Shown: positions 49,699 through 57,815 of the stretch, piece after piece | Position numbering within the stretch: position 1 is the stretch's first letter | Layout: every line of letters starts with the position of its first letter | NCBI RefSeq assembly: GCF_002291145.1 | Contig: NZ_NTGE01000073.1 | Span: 163,770 to 227,769 of the forward strand | Source of the DNA: Streptomyces sp. SA15 | GTDB taxonomy: Bacteria > Actinomycetota > Actinomycetes > Streptomycetales > Streptomycetaceae | Direction: 5' to 3' | Length of the DNA stretch: 64,000 bases | Notes under the pieces: generated by a model | Seen by the model: only the letters and a program-made list of their open reading frames with translations | Database searches by the model: none | What the model was told of the DNA's origin: nothing | Made by a program: the position numbers and the translations under genes

Positions 49699-50604
49699 TC
49701 ATACCAGGCTCAGGGACGCCTGCACCGGCAGGTGATCGCTCGGGAACTGCCCGTTCCGCGCGAAGGTGTTGATCGAGGCCCGGTGCGTCCGGACGCCGGG
49801 CGTGGCGAGGATCCAGTCGATGCGGTCGCCGTCGGGCGTCAGCGGTTTGTAGCCGTGGAAGGTCGCGTAGAGCTTGCTCCGCTCGGCCGCGGTGTCCCAG
49901 GTGTCGACGAGGCCGGCGCCCAGCATCGTGTCGTAGACCGGGTTCTTGTGGGCGGCGACGTTGAAGTCGCCGGTCACCACGAGCGGCAGCGAACGGTTCA
50001 GCCCGGCGATCCGCTGGGTGGTCAGGGTCGCGGCACGCGCGCGTGCGTACTGGCTGGCGTTGTCGAGGTGGGTGTTCAGGAAGTAGAACTCCCGGTCGCC
50101 GTCGAGGAGGTCACGGAATCGGACCCAGGTCACCATCCGGATGGAACCGCCGCCCCAGGTGTTCGACCCGACCACGTTCGGCGTGTCGGAGAGCCAGAAG
50201 TGGTCGTACTCCTGCGGGGTCAGGCGGCGGGTGTCGTAGAAGATCGCCATGAACTCGTCGCGGCTGCCTCCCGCGCGTCCGGTGCCGATCCAGTCGTAGT
50301 GGGGTCCGAGGTCGGACTCGATGTCGTGCAACTGCCGGTAGAGACCCTCCTGGGTGCCGATCAGGTGCAGGCCCTCGCGGCGCAGCAGTTCGCGCATCAC
50401 GGGTCTGCGGACGGCCCAGCTGTTGGGCTCGGTAGTGCTCGCGAAGCGGAGGTTGAAGGACATGACCTCCAGCGGGCCGCTCAGGCGTTCGTCCGCCGAG
50501 GCGGGTGCGGTGGAGAGTGCTGTACTGGACAGGGGTACGGAGATCGTGGCGGCTAACGCGGTCTTCAGGCCCATGCGGCGCGTGACTCGGCTGTGGTTTC
50601 GCAC
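49699..50604 (-). CDS. Secreted endonuclease/exonuclease/phosphatase-family protein
   Basis: 301 residues from GTG (complement of 50602-50604) with AAGGAG just upstream. The N-terminus is a twin-arginine-type signal (VTRRMGLKTALAATISVPLS, then a cut after APASA). The EEP fold follows: LEVMSFNLRFAS, LIGTQEGLYRQL (catalytic Glu), FLNTHLDN (His), LVVTGDFNV (Asp-x-Asn), DRIDWILATP and FPSDHLPVQASL (Asp-His). Such secreted enzymes cut nucleic acids, phosphoinositides or sphingomyelin; the substrate is open. It converges on etfA. Confidence 0.92.
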   Translation of the reverse strand: MRNHSRVTRRMGLKTALAATISVPLSSTALSTAPASADERLSGPLEVMSFNLRFASTTEPNSWAVRRPVMRELLRREGLHLIGTQEGLYRQLHDIESDLGPHYDWIGTGRAGGSRDEFMAIFYDTRRLTPQEYDHFWLSDTPNVVGSNTWGGGSIRMVTWVRFRDLLDGDREFYFLNTHLDNASQYARARAATLTTQRIAGLNRSLPLVVTGDFNVAAHKNPVYDTMLGAGLVDTWDTAAERSKLYATFHGYKPLTPDGDRIDWILATPGVRTHRASINTFARNGQFPSDHLPVQASLSLV

Positions 50605-50740
50605 AGGGGCTCCTTCTGCGGCGGCTTCCGGGCGAGTCGTGCGGGGTGCGCTGTGCAGTTGTGCGAACGACGTGAGGAAACGGTGCCAGATAGACGTGAA
50701 CATGCCGAGATGCCGGAGTGGATCGAGAGGGAAGACGGTG

Positions 50741-50770
50741 TTGACCGGCAGGAAGGGTGACCGATAGCTT
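50741..50770 (+). promoter_or_regulatory. Predicted promoter of the DUF6986 gene
   Basis: TTGACC (50741-50746), an 18-bp spacer, TAGCTT (50765-50770). The transcript would start about 50777, just before the palindrome at 50789-50803. Confidence 0.45.
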
Positions 50771-50788
50771 CGCTCTACGGATTGTTGA

Positions 50789-50803
50789 TTCCGTACAGCG
50801 GAA
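50789..50803. promoter_or_regulatory. Palindromic operator TTCCG-TACAG-CGGAA
   Basis: A 15-bp inverted repeat between the predicted transcript start and the ribosome binding site (CAGGAGGG) of the DUF6986 gene. Its shape is that of IclR-family operators, which in Streptomyces control glyoxylate and allantoin genes. No IclR gene is in the window. Confidence 0.6.
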
Positions 50804-50819
50804 AACAGGAGGGTGTGGG

Positions 50820-52118
50820 ATGGGCCAAGGCCAGCAGGAGCAGGTGGCGACGAGCCTCGCGGGCGCCGTCAGCGAGGAGATCAGCGCCTCCCTCGCGCCG
50901 GTCGACGCCGAACTGGAGCGCCGCTACCCCGGAGACCCCGGCACCCGTCAGCCCGTCCACACCGTCTACGTCCCCGGCGACGCCTTCGCCGCCGACACCA
51001 TCCGCTCCTGGGGCGACTGGGCCCTCGCCGCCCTGGACGAACACGCCCCGGACGCCGCCTCCTTCGCCGCCGTCCTCGGCCTGTCCGAGGAACTCGCCGA
51101 GCCCGTGTACGCGCGGGTGCGCGCCAAGTTGGAGCGCGAGCCCATCGAGGACCTGCGCGTCGACTTCGAGGACGGCTACGGCCCGCGCCCGGACGCCGAG
51201 GAGGACGAGACGGCCGCCCGCGCGGCACGGCTGATCGCCGAGGCGTACGAGAACGGCACGGCGGCCCCGTACATGGGCATCCGCATGAAGTGCATGGAGG
51301 CGCCCGTCCGCGACCGGGGCATACGCACCCTCGACATCTTCCTCACCGGCCTGATCGAGGCCGGCGGCCTGCCCGACGGGCTGGTGCTGACGCTGCCGAA
51401 GGTGACGTATCCCGAGCAGGTCACCGCCATGGTGCGGCTCCTGGAGGCCTTCGAGAAGGCGCGCGGGCTGGAACCCGGCCGGATCGGCTTCGAGATCCAG
51501 ATCGAGACCAGCCAGTCCATCCTCGCCACCGACGGCACCGCGACGGTCGCCCGCATGATCCAGGCCGCCGAGGGCCGCGCCACCGGCCTCCACTACGGCA
51601 CCTTCGACTACAGCGCCTGCCTCGGCGTCTCCGCCGCCCACCAGGCCAGCGACCACCCCGCCGCCGACCACGCCAAGGCGATCATGCAGGTCGCGGCGGC
51701 GGGTACCGGCGTCCGCGTCTCGGACGGCTCGACGAACGTCCTGCCGGTCGGCCCGACCGCGAAGGTCCACGACGCCTGGCGGCTGCACTACGGCCTCACC
51801 CGCCGCGCCCTGGCACGCGCCTACTACCAGGGCTGGGACATGCACCCCGGCCACATCCCCACCCGGTACGCGGCCGTCTTCGCCTTCTACCGCGAGGGCT
51901 TCGAACAGGCCGCCGGCCGCCTCGCCCGCTACGCGGGCCGCATGGGCGGTGACGTCATGGACGAGCCCGCCACCGCCAAGGCACTCAGCGGCTACCTGCT
52001 GCGCGGCCTGGACTGTGGCGCCCTCGACATCGCCGAGGTCGCCCGCCTGACCGGCCTGACCCGGGCCGACCTCGAGGGCTTCGCCGCGCCCCGCCGGGGT
52101 GATCTAGGGCCCTTCTGA
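50820..52118 (+). CDS. DUF6986 family aldolase-like protein (HpcH/citrate-lyase fold), altered C-terminus
   Basis: 432 residues from ATG 50820. The fold is that of HpcH/HpaI aldolases and malate-synthase-like lyases: EDLRVDFEDGYGPRPDAEED (DxE-x-G acidic pair), MGIRMKCMEAPVRDRGIRTLD, LVLTLPKVTYPEQV, RIGFEIQIETSQSIL (EIQIET, metal Glu) and GLHYGTFDYSA. It probably splits or forms a 2-keto or CoA-bound acid. The last three residues, GPF, and the stop come from the terminal repeat of a MITE. Joining the two flanks of the MITE gives an older end ...GDLTVSAK, then TAG. Confidence 0.85.
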   Translation: MGQGQQEQVATSLAGAVSEEISASLAPVDAELERRYPGDPGTRQPVHTVYVPGDAFAADTIRSWGDWALAALDEHAPDAASFAAVLGLSEELAEPVYARVRAKLEREPIEDLRVDFEDGYGPRPDAEEDETAARAARLIAEAYENGTAAPYMGIRMKCMEAPVRDRGIRTLDIFLTGLIEAGGLPDGLVLTLPKVTYPEQVTAMVRLLEAFEKARGLEPGRIGFEIQIETSQSILATDGTATVARMIQAAEGRATGLHYGTFDYSACLGVSAAHQASDHPAADHAKAIMQVAAAGTGVRVSDGSTNVLPVGPTAKVHDAWRLHYGLTRRALARAYYQGWDMHPGHIPTRYAAVFAFYREGFEQAAGRLARYAGRMGGDVMDEPATAKALSGYLLRGLDCGALDIAEVARLTGLTRADLEGFAAPRRGDLGPF

Positions 52119-52303
52119 TGGATCTCCGTGGGAGAAGGAGCGGCGTCCGGTGCGTGCTCTCGGCGTGCCGCGCGGAAGCCCTCGTGGCGGCGCTACTAGG
52201 GCTTTCGCGCGGTGCGGCGAGTGGGGGGCACCGCCCACGCCCTTAAGGCAGTGGGGGAGCGTGCCGGGCGTCGCGACGCCGCGGAGATCCATCAGAAGGG
52301 CCC
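52107..52303. mobile_element. 197-bp MITE with perfect 22-bp terminal inverted repeats
   Basis: The left end 52107-52128 (starting GGGCCCTTCTGATGG) and right end 52282-52303 are perfect inverted copies. Both ends are flanked by TA (52105-52106 and 52304-52305), the target duplication of IS630/Tc1-mariner-type elements. The inside has no transposase but a second inverted repeat (CCGCGCGGAAGCCCT near 52173 with AGGGCTTTCGCGCGG near 52198, one mismatch). It ends the DUF6986 gene early and lies 117 bp before the kinase start. Confidence 0.9.
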
Positions 52304-52419
52304 TAACGGTCTCCGCCAAGTAGCGGGCCTGTCACAGCGGTCCCCATCCGGCTGGCGTTGTCACTCCTGCCCCGTAGTCTGTACGGCACGCAGGGACGGG
52401 TCACAGGAACGGGGCGGCG

Positions 52420-54699
52420 GTGTCTTCGGGGGAGTACGGGCAGGCGGACGGGGCCGGTCGGCTGCTGGCCGGGCGCTATCGCGTCGTGGCGCAGCTCGGG
52501 CGCGGCGGCATGGGGGTGGTCTGGCGGGCCGTCGACGAGGTGCTCGGCCGTGAGGTCGCCGTCAAGGAACTGCGCACCTACACCGACGCCGACGGGCCCG
52601 AACTCGCCGGTCTGCGGCTGCGGATGCAGCGCGAGGCCCGCGCGGCGGCAAGGGTGCGCCATCCCGGCGTCGTGGCCGTGCACGACGTGACCGAGGTCGA
52701 CGGCCGTCCGCTGATCGTGATGGAGCTGGTGGACGGGCCGTCCCTGGACGACGTGCTGCGCGAGAAGGGCACCCTGGACCCGCGTGAGGTGGCCGGGATC
52801 GGCGCCAAGGTGATGGACGCGCTGGCCGCCGCCCACGCCGTCGGCGTCCTGCACCGCGACGTGAAGCCCGGCAACATCCTGCTCGACCGGTCGGGGCGCG
52901 TCGTCCTGACGGACTTCGGGATCGCCACCATGGAGGACCCGGGCGACGGTTCGGCCACCCACCTCACCCGCAGCGGCGAACTCGTCGGCTCCCTTGACTA
53001 CTTGGCCCCCGAGCGCGCCCAGGGCGCAGACCCGGGCCCGGCCTCCGACATCTGGGCCCTGGGAGCCACGCTCTTCGCGGCCGTCGAGGGCGGTTCGCCC
53101 TTCCGTCGTACGTCGACGTACTCCACGCTCGCCGCGATCGTCACCGAGCCGCTCCCGGAACCCCGCCTCGCCGGGCCCCTGGGCCCCGTCCTCAAGCGCC
53201 TGCTGGACAAGCGACCGGAGGGCCGCCCGGAGGCAGACGAGGCGCGGGAGCTGTTGCAGACCGTGGCGGACGCGTCCAGCAGGGACACGCCGACGACGAC
53301 CCTACGGGGACCGGCGGAACCCACGCGGAAGCAGACGGAGTGGAGCGTGCCGGCGGTACCGCCGGCGTTCGGGCCGCCGGGGCCGACGGGATCGGGGGAG
53401 ACAGAGGGTTCGGCGGAGTCGGGGGATTCGGCCGGGCAGGGATTCGGGGCTGCGGGGCAGAGCGCGCCAGGGGATCAGGGGGGCGGCGCTTCAGGGCGGC
53501 GAACGCTGGAGGCACGGGGGTCCGGGGTTCCGGAGCAGGGGACACCGGAGGCTGCCGGTCAGGGCACTCCAGGCCATGGCGTACCGGCGGCTTCCGGCTT
53601 CGGCGATTCCGGGGCGGCGGGGGAGAACGGGCCGGCTGGGTCTACGGGGCAGAACGGGCCGGCCGGGTTTACGGGGCAGAACCGGCCGGCCGGGTCTACG
53701 GGGCAGACTGGATCGAATGGGTCGGCGGGGCACACCGGCGCGACCGGGTCGGCCCGTTCGCCCGGGGCGAGCGGCCCGGCTGGCCCGGCTGGCCCGATCG
53801 GGCATGCCGGGCATGCCGGCCAAGCCGACGAGGCGGGGCGTGCTGGCCAGACCGCCCATGCCGCCGAGAGCGCTCATGCCGCCCAGAGCGGCCACGTCGG
53901 CCAGACCGCCCACGCCGGATCGCCCACCCCCGGCTTCGGACCCGCCACCCCGCCCGGTCCGGACCCGGCCGCCACCGGCCCCATGACCTCCGCCCACTCC
54001 TCCCATCCCGCCCACCCTTCGCACCCCTCCGCCCCCACCCGCCGCAAAGGACGCGCCCTGCTCGCCGCCGCGGCCGTCACCGTCGTCCTCGCCGCGGCCG
54101 GAGTCACCGTCGCCCTGCTGAACGACGCGGGTGAGGCAGAAGCCGGCGCGCAGCCCACCTCCAGCGTCTCCGCGGCCACGTCGTCCCCGACGGCCGACCG
54201 CACCGACGCCGAGCGCTCGGACGACCCCAAGCCCACCGAGGAGGGCGACGGGAAGACCCCGGCCGCGACGAAGACGCCGGGCGACAAGGACGAGACCGCG
54301 CCCGCCGACCGGGCCACCCCGTCCCCCACCAAGACCTCGGGCGGCGGCACCGACGGTGGCACAACCGGTGGCGGCGGTACGACGGGTGGCGGCGGAGGCG
54401 GCGAGACCAGCCCGGCCCCCTCCTGCTGGCACATAGGCGACGGCAAGTACAACTGCAACGTCTGGCGCACCGCCAAGTCCTACACCGCCGACGGCACCGA
54501 GGTCGGCGTCCTCAACGCGGGCACCAGCTACTTCTACTGCCAGCAGAACCTGGGCCGCCGCGAGACGTACGGCGAGTGGACCAACGTCTGGTGGGCGAAG
54601 ACGGACGACGACAGCGGCAACACCAACGTCTTTGTCAGCGACGTCTACATAAAGGGCGGCGACAACGACGCGCCGGTTCCCGGACTCCCGCTCTGTTGA
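52420..54699 (+). CDS. Receptor-type Ser/Thr protein kinase (PknB-like, without PASTA domains)
   Basis: 759 residues from GTG 52420. The kinase domain (about 18-280) has RYRVVAQLGRGGMGVVWRA (Gly loop), VAVKEL (Lys), GVLHRDVKPGNILL (HRD), LTDFGIAT (DFG) and LDYLAPERA. A long low-complexity linker of Gly/Ala/Pro/Thr/Gln with three 9-residue repeats follows (residues about 320-530). One membrane helix (ALLAAAAVTVVLAAAGVTVALL) is near residue 545. The outer part is a Thr/Gly-rich stalk and a Cys-containing domain (CWHIGDGKYNCNVWRT ... FYCQQNLG ... GLPLC) shaped like a small SH3b-type sensor. It would phosphorylate cell proteins in response to an outside signal. Confidence 0.95.
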   Translation: MSSGEYGQADGAGRLLAGRYRVVAQLGRGGMGVVWRAVDEVLGREVAVKELRTYTDADGPELAGLRLRMQREARAAARVRHPGVVAVHDVTEVDGRPLIVMELVDGPSLDDVLREKGTLDPREVAGIGAKVMDALAAAHAVGVLHRDVKPGNILLDRSGRVVLTDFGIATMEDPGDGSATHLTRSGELVGSLDYLAPERAQGADPGPASDIWALGATLFAAVEGGSPFRRTSTYSTLAAIVTEPLPEPRLAGPLGPVLKRLLDKRPEGRPEADEARELLQTVADASSRDTPTTTLRGPAEPTRKQTEWSVPAVPPAFGPPGPTGSGETEGSAESGDSAGQGFGAAGQSAPGDQGGGASGRRTLEARGSGVPEQGTPEAAGQGTPGHGVPAASGFGDSGAAGENGPAGSTGQNGPAGFTGQNRPAGSTGQTGSNGSAGHTGATGSARSPGASGPAGPAGPIGHAGHAGQADEAGRAGQTAHAAESAHAAQSGHVGQTAHAGSPTPGFGPATPPGPDPAATGPMTSAHSSHPAHPSHPSAPTRRKGRALLAAAAVTVVLAAAGVTVALLNDAGEAEAGAQPTSSVSAATSSPTADRTDAERSDDPKPTEEGDGKTPAATKTPGDKDETAPADRATPSPTKTSGGGTDGGTTGGGGTTGGGGGGETSPAPSCWHIGDGKYNCNVWRTAKSYTADGTEVGVLNAGTSYFYCQQNLGRRETYGEWTNVWWAKTDDDSGNTNVFVSDVYIKGGDNDAPVPGLPLC
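53620..53700. repeat. Three 27-bp in-frame tandem repeats in the kinase linker
   Basis: Units at 53620-53646, 53647-53673 and 53674-53700 encode GENGPAGST, GQNGPAGFT and GQNRPAGST, and a decayed fourth follows. They lie in the cytoplasmic linker between the kinase domain and the membrane helix. Confidence 0.8.
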
Positions 54700-55442
54700 A
54701 CCCGCACATGCCGCTCCAGGCCGGAGGCCGTCACCAGCTTCGCCTCCTTGAACAGCGCCGTGCCCCGCTCGCACAGGCTCCGGTCCGCCCGGGCCCGCGC
54801 GCAGAACTCCTCGGGCGTGACGCCGAACAGTTCCCTCAACCGCGCGGACCCCACGAGGAGTTCGGTGAGCAGGGCCCGCTGGCCGGGGTGCGTGCGCGGC
54901 GCGTCGGGAGTGCCGTTGTGCAGGACGCCCTGGCGGTTGATGTACATGTGCACGCCCGGCAGCGTCACTCCGGCGCTCACCTCCACACGCACCTCGGACG
55001 CGGGCAGCCAGGCGCGGCCGTAGTTGCCGTTCGGCAGCGGCACGCCCTCGCTCGCGTCGACCACCGCGAGCTGCTCGGCGTCGAGCCAGATGACGAACAA
55101 CTCCCGCACGGTTCCCGGCGCTTCGAAGGGCGACGCGGAGATGTATCCCATGCGGCTGACGTGCGCGGAGACGCCCACGTCGATGCCGGTGACCCGGGCC
55201 TTGACCATCGGGATGGGCGAGGCGATGCCGAACTCGGCCATCTTGTGCCGCAGTTGGGCCGGGCTGGCGTTGGAGCCGACGGCCAGGACGGGGACGCGGT
55301 CCTCGTGCACGAGAAGGTCGAGGGGCAGCAGCCGGTCGCCGTCGAGCAACCCGGACTCCCGTGGCCACGTCCCGGGGTAGAGCAGGGGGTGATCGCGCGG
55401 CGCCTCGGCGAGGCCGAGCGCCTCCAGTGTGCGGTTGTCCAC
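54645..55442 (-). CDS. Gamma-glutamylcyclotransferase-like protein
   Basis: 265 residues from GTG (complement of 55440-55442). The centre has VPVLAVGSNASPAQLRHKM, a strand-loop like the GSN/YGSL loop of gamma-glutamylcyclotransferase folds, and ISASPFEAPGTVRELFVIWLDAEQLAVVDASEG with an acidic residue at the expected place. It follows the lacI gene in the same direction with only 7 bp between, so it is likely in its operon. Its stop lies 55 bp inside the end of the convergent kinase gene. Substrate unknown. Confidence 0.65.
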   Translation of the reverse strand: MDNRTLEALGLAEAPRDHPLLYPGTWPRESGLLDGDRLLPLDLLVHEDRVPVLAVGSNASPAQLRHKMAEFGIASPIPMVKARVTGIDVGVSAHVSRMGYISASPFEAPGTVRELFVIWLDAEQLAVVDASEGVPLPNGNYGRAWLPASEVRVEVSAGVTLPGVHMYINRQGVLHNGTPDAPRTHPGQRALLTELLVGSARLRELFGVTPEEFCARARADRSLCERGTALFKEAKLVTASGLERHVRVQQSGSPGTGASLSPPFM

Positions 55443-55449
55443 GGGCCGC

Positions 55450-56544
55450 TCAGTCCGCCGGCGGCAGCTCGCCCGAGCCGCGGGTGATCAGCCGGGTCGG
55501 CAGTTCGATGCGCTCCGGGGTGAGCAGGGTGCCGTCCAGCTGGCGGAAGAGCCGCTCGGCGGCGGTACGGCCGAGGGCCGCCGCGTCCTGGGCGACGACC
55601 GTGACGCCCGGCTGGAGCAGATCGGCGAGCTCGATGTCGTCGAAGCCGACGAGGGCGACCCGGCGGGCCTGTTCGGCCAGGACACGGATCACCGTGACCG
55701 TCACCCGGTTGTTGCCCGCGAAGACCGCGGTGACGGGGGAGGGGCCGGAGAGCATCGCCTCGGCCGCCCGCCGTACGCGCTCGGGGTCGGTGACGCCCAG
55801 CGACATCCAGGAGTCCTCCACCGGGATACCGGCGTCCTCCATGGCGGCCCGGTAGCCGCGCAGCCGCTCCGCGGCGGTGTGGATGCGGGGCATGTCGCCG
55901 ATGAAACCGATCCGGCGGTGCCCGTGGGCGATGAGGTGCGCCACGCCGTCGCGGGCGCCGCCGTAGTTGTCCGAGACCACCACGTCGGCGTCGATGTGCC
56001 CGGCCGGACGGTCCACGAAGACTGTGGCCACACCCGCCTTCAGCTCGGGCTCCAGATACCGGTGGTCGTCCCCGGCCGGGATGACGACCAGCCCGTCCAC
56101 CCGCCGTGCGCACAGCGCCAGCACCAACTCCTGCTCGCGCTCCGGGTCCTCCGCGCTGGAGCCGTTGATGAGCAGGGCGCCGTGGGCGCGGGCCACCTCC
56201 TCGACCGCGCGGCTGAGGGGGCCGTAGAACGGGTCGGCGAGGTCCTCCAGGACCAGCCCGATGCTGGCGGTGCGGCCCTTGCGCAGCACCCGCGCACTGT
56301 CGTTGCGACGGAAACCGAGGGCGTCGATGGCCTCCTGGACCCGGCGCTCCGTCTCCGGCGTGACACCCGGCTCACCGTTCACCACCCGCGAGACCGTCTT
56401 GAGTCCGACGCCGGCCCGCGCGGCCACGTCCTTCATGGTCGGACGGTTGCCGTAACGACTGCCGGAGAGGCGGTCTGCGCGGCGGTGGGTCTCGGGCACG
56501 GTGCGGTGTCCTGTCCTGTCGTCCACTTCGGCTGCGTCGGTCAT
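55450..56544 (-). CDS. LacI-family transcriptional repressor
   Basis: 364 residues from ATG (complement of 56542-56544); a later GTG (VPETHRR) is possible. The LacI helix-turn-helix and hinge are typical: PTMKDVAARAGVGLKTVSRVVNGEPGVTPETERRVQEAIDALGFRRNDSARVLRKGRTASIGLVLEDLADPF. The sugar-binding domain follows (INGSSAEDPERE, VDGLVVIPAG, VVVSDNYGGARDGVAHLIAHGHRRIGFIG). It probably represses the divergent ROK kinase gene through the palindrome at 56584-56595 and is released by a sugar. Confidence 0.95.
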   Translation of the reverse strand: MTDAAEVDDRTGHRTVPETHRRADRLSGSRYGNRPTMKDVAARAGVGLKTVSRVVNGEPGVTPETERRVQEAIDALGFRRNDSARVLRKGRTASIGLVLEDLADPFYGPLSRAVEEVARAHGALLINGSSAEDPEREQELVLALCARRVDGLVVIPAGDDHRYLEPELKAGVATVFVDRPAGHIDADVVVSDNYGGARDGVAHLIAHGHRRIGFIGDMPRIHTAAERLRGYRAAMEDAGIPVEDSWMSLGVTDPERVRRAAEAMLSGPSPVTAVFAGNNRVTVTVIRVLAEQARRVALVGFDDIELADLLQPGVTVVAQDAAALGRTAAERLFRQLDGTLLTPERIELPTRLITRGSGELPPAD

Positions 56545-56583
56545 GATGTTGTATGACTGGCGTGGCGTCGAGCATAGAGCCTG

Positions 56584-56595
56584 GACAACGTTGTC
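56584..56595. promoter_or_regulatory. Perfect palindrome GACAACGTTGTC, probable LacI operator
   Basis: A 12-bp perfect inverted repeat with a central CG, the typical form of LacI-family operators, 40 bp upstream of the lacI start and 120 bp upstream of the ROK gene. It is placed to control both. Confidence 0.8.
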
Positions 56596-56666
56596 AGATC
56601 CGGGAGACACTGTCCACCGCAATCCCCGGCCTGCGCCCCCACCGCGAGACCGGCCTCCTTTCCTCA

Positions 56667-56688
56667 TGGTTGTTCTCTGGTTGTTCTC
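56667..56688. repeat. 11-bp direct repeat TGGTTGTTCTC, two copies
   Basis: Perfect abutting copies (56667-56677, 56678-56688) about 27 bp upstream of the ROK kinase start. May be an activator site or promoter element. Confidence 0.55.
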
Positions 56689-56714
56689 ACGTCTTACGGG
56701 GAGATCCGACACTG

Positions 56715-57668
56715 ATGCACACCGACCTCGTGGCCGCGCTCGACATCGGCGGCACCAAGATCGCCGGAGCGCTGGTGGACGGCCACGGCCGGATCCTGAT
56801 CCGAGCGCAGCGCGCCACGCCCGCAAAGGAAGACGGCGAGTCCGTGATGCGGGCCGTCGAGGAGGTGCTCGGCGAGCTGACCGCCGCGCCCCTGTGGGGT
56901 CGCGCCACGGCTCTCGGCATCGGCAGCGCCGGCCCGGTGGACGCCTCCACGGGCACGGTGAGCCCGGTCAACGTGCCCGGCTGGCGCGACTTCCCGCTGG
57001 TCCAGCGGGTCCAGGCGGTGACCGGGGGGCTGCCCGTCGAGCTGATCGGCGACGGTGTCGCGATCACGGCCGCCGAGCACTGGCAGGGCGCCGCCCGTGG
57101 CCACGACAACGCCCTGTGCATGGTGGTGTCGACGGGCGTCGGCGGCGGCCTGGTCCTGGGCGGCCAGCTGCATCCCGGACCGACCGGCAACGCGGGCCAC
57201 ATCGGCCACATCAGCGTCGACCTCGACGGCGACCCGTGCCCGTGCGGCGCGCGCGGCTGCGTGGAGCGCATCGCCAGCGGCCCGAACATCGCCCGGCGGG
57301 CGATCGAGAACGGCTGGCTGCCGGGCCCCGACGGCGACACCTCCGCCGCCGCAGTCGCCGCCGCGGCCCGGGCCGGCGATCCGGTCGCCGTGGCCTCCTT
57401 CGAGCGGGCCGCCCAGGCGCTGGCCGCCGGCATCGCGGCCACCGCGACCCTCGTCGAGATCGACATCGCCGTCATCGGCGGCGGCGTGGGCAAGGCGGGC
57501 GACGTGCTGTTCACGCCACTGCGCAAGACCCTCAGTGACTACGCGACCCTGTCCTTCGTCCAGGGCCTGACGGTGGCGCCTGCACAGATGGGCACGGACG
57601 CGGGTTTGGTGGGGGCGGCCGCGGCGGCGCTCACCAGGCAGGCGGGCGCGACCGCTGCGGGGGTGTGA
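56715..57668 (+). CDS. ROK-family sugar kinase
   Basis: 317 residues from ATG 56715 with GGGGAG upstream; longer readings cross the operator. The ROK features are LVAALDIGGTKIAGALVDGHGRI (phosphate loop), GIGSAGPVDASTGTVSPVN, ELIGDGVAITAAEHWQGAARG, VSTGVGGGLVLGGQLHPGPTGNAGHIGHISVD (catalytic Asp and sugar-binding GHIGH) and CPCGARGCVERIASG (the zinc site C-x-C-x4-C). It phosphorylates a hexose such as glucose or N-acetyl sugar. Controlled by the divergent LacI protein in all likelihood. Confidence 0.95.
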   Translation: MHTDLVAALDIGGTKIAGALVDGHGRILIRAQRATPAKEDGESVMRAVEEVLGELTAAPLWGRATALGIGSAGPVDASTGTVSPVNVPGWRDFPLVQRVQAVTGGLPVELIGDGVAITAAEHWQGAARGHDNALCMVVSTGVGGGLVLGGQLHPGPTGNAGHIGHISVDLDGDPCPCGARGCVERIASGPNIARRAIENGWLPGPDGDTSAAAVAAAARAGDPVAVASFERAAQALAAGIAATATLVEIDIAVIGGGVGKAGDVLFTPLRKTLSDYATLSFVQGLTVAPAQMGTDAGLVGAAAAALTRQAGATAAGV

Positions 57669-57760
57669 CGAGCCTTCGCGGGAACGTTCAGTCGGGAGCT
57701 CGGTCGACCACATGGGTTGGCCGGGCTCTTTGCATGTCGCGCCGTGCCTCGCGCGCTTTT

Positions 57761-57790
57761 TTGAACATGTTCAATTTTTTGCGCTAGGCT
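57761..57790 (+). promoter_or_regulatory. Promoter overlapped by palindrome TTGAACATGTTCAA
   Basis: The perfect 14-bp palindrome at 57761-57774 contains the -35 TTGAAC. After 18 bp comes the -10 TAGGCT (57785-57790). The epimerase gene starts at 57816. Flanking T runs make it an AT-rich island. A TetR- or MarR-type repressor site is likely. Confidence 0.75.
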
Positions 57791-57815
57791 CGTCCCCACA
57801 CGAAGGGGGAGCCGG

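Noticed and set aside
52104..52319. Leftward 71-codon frame over the MITE
   Set aside because: It lies wholly in the inverted-repeat element and is not a transposase; an accident of the MITE sequence.
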